Shown here: piece by piece, positions 5,364 to 7,985 of the stretch
Layout: every line of letters begins with the position of its first letter
Position numbering within the stretch: the stretch's first letter is position 1
Assembly: GCA_964443315.1 (NCBI GenBank)
Contig: CAYUCP010000034.1
Location: 1 to 7,985 of the forward strand
Direction of reading: 5' to 3'
Origin: JAGOTP01 sp964443315
GTDB lineage: Bacteria; Patescibacteriota; Patescibacteriia; 2-12-FULL-60-25
DNA: 7,985 bases
The notes under the pieces: generated by a model
Database searches by the model: none
Seen by the model: the letters and a program-made list of their open reading frames with translations, nothing else
Told to the model about the DNA's origin: nothing
Program-made: the position numbers and the translations under genes

Positions 5364-6935
5364 TTACCTGAGCTCAGGTATGGTTTGAACTGCTCGCTCT
5401 GCACGTAGGTCGGATAGGGTGAGGAATCGAACATCTTCCTGTTGAAGATAAGGCAGCTTAGATTCGAGCCAGTACCCTAGAACGCGCTCACGAGCAGTTT
5501 GACCATCTGTCAGCCCCAGACCGTTCCGAATGTCTGTTTCACGTTCCTCGGTTGTATACGAAGGAGTGATGCGTACGCGACCAGTGTTCCATGACGGGCT
5601 ACGCAACGCATTGGCGATCGTGGGAACAGCATCCGAACTTAGTTGATACACCAAGTAATATAAGTCCAGGCCAGGCCCCTTCTGTTCAGCATGACGTGAT
5701 AAGTTGTAGCGAGCGACGAATGCCTCCTGGTTGAAAAGCATCGCGATCGAAACAAGGCCAAGTGTCAACGCGCTGCCCGCCGTGATGAGTTGATGAATGT
5801 TCCAACGTTTCACACCAGCGATGAGTAGAACGCTAAACAACAAGATCACGAGCACGAGAAATTGCATGCCCCAGGAGCGGCTCAACGTAAGGCCGTAAGC
5901 ATCTACGTAGAGCCAGAGGCGTTTGGCGGCAGACAGTGTGCTAATCATCGATGTGACGGCGATCACGCCGCTTGCCCAGCGCACCCAGCGATCCTGCATG
6001 TGGGTCAGGCGATAGACGACTAGCAGAATCACGAAGGCGAAAGCTGCTGCTGCACAGAGCTGCTGATAGCCTGACACGGCATACTGAGCGTACGTGCGAC
6101 CTTGATCGAGGAAATAGCTTGAGCCCTGGAAGAGGTAGAAAATCTGGAATCCGGCAAACAGCAAGAAGAGCGCAGCGATGGCGAACAAGAAGCTCCGTGT
6201 AGCAATGATCTCTTGAAATGGCGCAACCGGCTCTTTCGCCTCTGCTTCTTCGCGCGACCGACGCGCGATACGCCAGAAGAAGCCTGCTCCGAATAACATA
6301 ACCAAGCCATCAAAGATCAAGCGAACGATCGTTTCACCCATAAAATCCAACGAGATCCACCCATTCACGACCGAATCGAAGTATTTGTCGCCCTCCAAAA
6401 AGAGCGCCATGAAAATCAGAAGAACCGGCCCCGCCACGAGCAAGCCAAGAATGATTTGAACCAAGAACTTTGTGTTGACCCGGCGTTCGCCCTCAGCCGT
6501 CGTAAATAAGAGATGGTACTGGCGGAAGGGGAGAGCGGCTTGAAGAAAGAGCGCACCTTTCCAGAGATGAACCCCTTTTCGCCAGTGAACCGGTGGAGCG
6601 GTCAGCCAGTAGGCGAGAGCGGCCAAACTTCCGGCGATCATCAGGAACGACAAGCCCTTAATAACGTCACTTGAGTAGAGGCTGACGCTGAGACAGGCGC
6701 TAAGAAGCGGAACCAGGAACCAAAGCGCCCACTTGTTGCGGAGCCCATGTGACTCCTGAGTCATGAAAATGATTCCGCCCGTGATAATAAGTGTGAATAA
6801 GGCGAGCGACCAACTGGTGGGAGCGTGTGAAAATAGGAAGTGGAAACCAACCGCGACGGCGAACGCAGCTCCAAAGGCCCAAGGACGCATGGCGCGAGCC
6901 AGGTCTGGGAAGGAGCGAGGGGAAAGGGTGTCCAT
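5364..6935 (-). CDS. DUF4173-type multi-pass membrane protein
   Basis: This is an integral membrane protein of 523 residues from the ATG at 6935, with roughly ten to twelve hydrophobic segments along the first 400 residues. Motifs I associate with the DUF4173 (DUF4153-related) family are visible: SGYQQL (288-293), KRLWLYVDAYGLTLSR (338-353), NQEAFVARYNL (402-412) and LSSDAVP (432-438), followed by a soluble C-terminal tail. The molecular function of the family is not established to my knowledge. The same frame is open up to 7106, but that longer start would overlap rpmH, and the extra 57 residues are not membrane-like as in the family. A TTG at about 7010 is a further option. No SD precedes the ATG, only CCTCC-type pyrimidines. 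The gene sits between dnaA and rpmH, where classical origin regions usually have no gene, and is divergent from rpmH. Confidence 0.87.
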   Translation of the reverse strand: MDTLSPRSFPDLARAMRPWAFGAAFAVAVGFHFLFSHAPTSWSLALFTLIITGGIIFMTQESHGLRNKWALWFLVPLLSACLSVSLYSSDVIKGLSFLMIAGSLAALAYWLTAPPVHWRKGVHLWKGALFLQAALPFRQYHLLFTTAEGERRVNTKFLVQIILGLLVAGPVLLIFMALFLEGDKYFDSVVNGWISLDFMGETIVRLIFDGLVMLFGAGFFWRIARRSREEAEAKEPVAPFQEIIATRSFLFAIAALFLLFAGFQIFYLFQGSSYFLDQGRTYAQYAVSGYQQLCAAAAFAFVILLVVYRLTHMQDRWVRWASGVIAVTSMISTLSAAKRLWLYVDAYGLTLSRSWGMQFLVLVILLFSVLLIAGVKRWNIHQLITAGSALTLGLVSIAMLFNQEAFVARYNLSRHAEQKGPGLDLYYLVYQLSSDAVPTIANALRSPSWNTGRVRITPSYTTEERETDIRNGLGLTDGQTARERVLGYWLESKLPYLQQEDVRFLTLSDLRAERAVQTIPELR

Positions 6936-7006
6936 AGTGTAGGAGGAAACGAAGGATGCCTTTAGGGTATGACGAAACGGCTGTTTGGTCGAAAAAGCCC
7001 GTCTGC

Positions 7007-7035
7007 TTGCCAAAAAAGACGGTTTCCCGTATAGT
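7007..7035 (+). promoter_or_regulatory. Sigma70-type promoter of the rpmH-rnpA-yidD operon
   Basis: TTGCCA (7007-7012, 5/6), a 17-base spacer and TATAGT (7030-7035, 5/6) form the best promoter match in the window. Transcription would start near 7042, only about 11 bases before the rpmH ATG. An inverted repeat CCGTCT (6999-7004) / AGACGG (7017-7022) brackets the -35 element and could be an operator, though it may be chance. Confidence 0.72.
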
Positions 7036-7052
7036 CTCGACCATTCTCCTAT

Positions 7053-7205
7053 ATGGCAACCAAGCGAACATATCAGCCAAAAAAGGCCCGCCGCGCCCGC
7101 GTTCACGGATTCCGTGCTCGTATGGCGACTCGTGGAGGTCGTGAAGTGCTCTCTCGCCGCCGTGCGAAGGGCCGCAAGGCTGTTGCCCTCATCAAGGGTC
7201 AGTAA
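7053..7205 (+). CDS. rpmH: Large ribosomal subunit protein bL34
   Basis: This is a 50-residue, extremely basic protein of the large ribosomal subunit. The family pattern is complete: KRTYQPKKARRARVHGFRAR near the N-terminus, then MATRGGREVLSRRRAKGRKA. The length is typical to slightly long for the family (about 44-50 residues). The ATG at 7053 follows a promoter by only a few bases and has no SD (CTCCTAT precedes it), so translation probably starts on a very short leader. The stop is 14 bases before rnpA, the usual operon partner. Start and product are both secure because the MATKRTYQ beginning matches the family. Confidence 0.97.
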   Translation: MATKRTYQPKKARRARVHGFRARMATRGGREVLSRRRAKGRKAVALIKGQ

Positions 7206-7219
7206 ATTGTAGAGTAGGC

Positions 7220-7630
7220 ATGCTACCGAAGACCCATCGGCTCCGCCGTATGCGGGACTTCGCCCTGCTCTCGCAAAAGGGGCGCGTCGTGTACGGACCC
7301 CTTTTTACGTTGCGCTTCAGAGCATCTGAAGCACCGACACGGATTGGATTTGTGGTTTCAACCAAGATCTACAAGCGAGCGCATGACCGCAACCGGACGA
7401 AGCGTCGACTGCGCGAAGCGATTCGCTTGCTACAAGCTTCCTGGCCGGAAAAGCAGGACATGTTGTTTATCGCGCGACCAGAAGCGCGAGATGCGGCCTT
7501 TGAAGACATCAAGACAAGCATCTTGAAAGCCTTTGAGAAAATGCCAGAAGCGGCGCTCAAGCCAATTCCAAAACGGAAACCAAAAGCCAAGAAAAAGAGC
7601 TCAGTCGTCTATAAAGAAACAAAGGCGTAA
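7220..7630 (+). CDS. rnpA: Ribonuclease P protein component
   Basis: This 136-residue basic protein assists the RNase P RNA in removing 5' leaders from tRNA precursors. Hallmarks are the N-terminal LPKTHRLRRMRDFALL, the strand RIGFVVSTK (41-49) and the signature HDRNRTKRRLREAIR (55-69), whose Arg and Asn residues contact RNA. Residues from about 113 to the end form a Lys/Pro-rich tail (KPIPKRKPKAKKKSS) that is longer than in typical homologues of about 110-120 residues. The upstream AGAGTAGG is only weakly SD-like. The gene is 14 bases after rpmH and 15 bases before yidD, in the conserved operon order. Confidence 0.96.
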   Translation: MLPKTHRLRRMRDFALLSQKGRVVYGPLFTLRFRASEAPTRIGFVVSTKIYKRAHDRNRTKRRLREAIRLLQASWPEKQDMLFIARPEARDAAFEDIKTSILKAFEKMPEAALKPIPKRKPKAKKKSSVVYKETKA

Positions 7631-7645
7631 GCTAGGGGTATTCGT

Positions 7646-7897
7646 GTGCTGACATTCGTTCGCTATCCCTTTATCGGGCTTCTCCGTATCTATCGAGCAA
7701 CGCTCTCGCCCGACCATGGATTCATGCGCGTGTTTTTTCCGAACGGAGTCTGTCGCTTTTATCCAACGTGTTCAGAGTATTCGGAAGAGGCGATTCAAAA
7801 GTTCGGCATTTTAAAAGGAGGAAAACTCACACTCTTACGACTAAGCCGTTGTCATCCATGGCATCCCGGAGGAGAAGATCCGGTTCCGAAACGATGA
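7646..7897 (+). CDS. yidD: Membrane protein insertion efficiency factor YidD
   Basis: This 83-residue protein belongs to the YidD family, small membrane-associated proteins linked to the YidC insertase. Conserved features are an N-terminal amphipathic helix with LLRIYRATLSPD, the core CRFYPTCSEYSEEAI (36-50) with Cys36 and Cys42, and RLSRCHPWHPGGEDPVP (65-81) with Cys69. The start is GTG at 7646, supported by AGGGG at 7634-7638. A stop codon lies just upstream in frame, so no longer start is possible. It follows rnpA by 15 bases. The expected next gene would be yidC, but the sequence that follows does not begin like YidC. Confidence 0.96.
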   Translation: MLTFVRYPFIGLLRIYRATLSPDHGFMRVFFPNGVCRFYPTCSEYSEEAIQKFGILKGGKLTLLRLSRCHPWHPGGEDPVPKR

Positions 7898-7906
7898 ACG
7901 TGTCAT

Positions 7907-7985
7907 ATGGAGCGATCATCTGTCGTTAAACCACTCGAGAAAGAAACTTATTCACTCAGCGGTATGAAACGACTCCTCCGTTCCA
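7907..7985 (+). CDS. Possible start of a further gene, cut by the window edge
   Basis: An open frame begins with ATG at 7907, nine bases after yidD, and runs to the window edge. It reads MERSSVVKPLEKETYSLSG, followed by an in-frame second ATG at 7964 (MKRLLRS). No SD precedes either ATG. It does not look like the usual hydrophobic start of YidC. The only support is its tight spacing in an operon, so the start codon and product are both open. Confidence 0.3.
   Translation, partial: MERSSVVKPLEKETYSLSGMKRLLRS

Noticed and set aside
6936..7106. Longer DUF4173 protein starting at 7106
   Set aside because: It would overlap rpmH and its promoter, and the extra N-terminal residues are not typical of the family. 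The ATG at 6935 is simpler, though also without SD.
1..7985. CRISPR array, tRNA/rRNA genes, insertion sequences, attachment sites
   Set aside because: I saw no regularly spaced repeats, no cloverleaf-like or rRNA-like sequence, no transposase and no paired terminal repeats.

Overview
This window looks like the replication-origin neighbourhood of a bacterial chromosome. It holds dnaA, dnaN, rpmH, rnpA and yidD in roughly the classical order, with four insertions or neighbours that are not part of the classical block. The DnaA, the glycosyltransferase/transpeptidase PBP with a C-terminal Ig-like tail, and the compact spacing read as Patescibacteria (CPR), most like Parcubacteria. That placement rests on remembered family resemblance, not on a search.

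Layout, left to right. 2-1081 (+): the 3' end of a class A penicillin-binding protein, followed by a hairpin terminator. 1115-1681 (+): a self-contained GC-rich transcription unit with a possible promoter, a structured leader, a small Cys-rich lipoprotein with a strong Shine-Dalgarno (SD) site, and a very strong terminator. 1714-2847 (-): dnaN, the sliding clamp. 2851-3180: non-coding, with an AT-rich tract next to dnaN, five TTATCC-core sites, and a run of G4 tracts on the + strand including a full G-quadruplex motif. This is the best oriC candidate. 3240-3608 (+): an unrecognised 122-residue protein with its own SD and terminator. 3742-5151 (-): dnaA, ending inside a 19-bp perfect hairpin. 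5205-5256: dnaA promoter with three DnaA-box-like sites. 5364-6935 (-): a DUF4173 multi-pass membrane protein. 7007-7897 (+): a canonical promoter followed by rpmH, rnpA and yidD with short gaps. At the right edge is the start of a possible further gene.

How it works together. DnaA binds boxes at its own promoter (autoregulation) and probably those in the dnaN-proximal intergenic region (initiation). DnaN is the clamp for the resulting forks. rpmH, rnpA and yidD form the ribosomal protein / RNase P / membrane-insertion operon that usually sits beside dnaA. Strong terminators separate dnaA from dnaN and DUF4173 from dnaA, so the genes on the - strand are probably not one operon.

The most noteworthy non-gene signal is the strand-asymmetric G4-tract cluster fused to a head-to-head DnaA-type palindrome in the candidate origin. 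The most noteworthy genes are the two small GC-rich + strand units that flank dnaN. I see no tRNA, rRNA, CRISPR array or insertion sequence.
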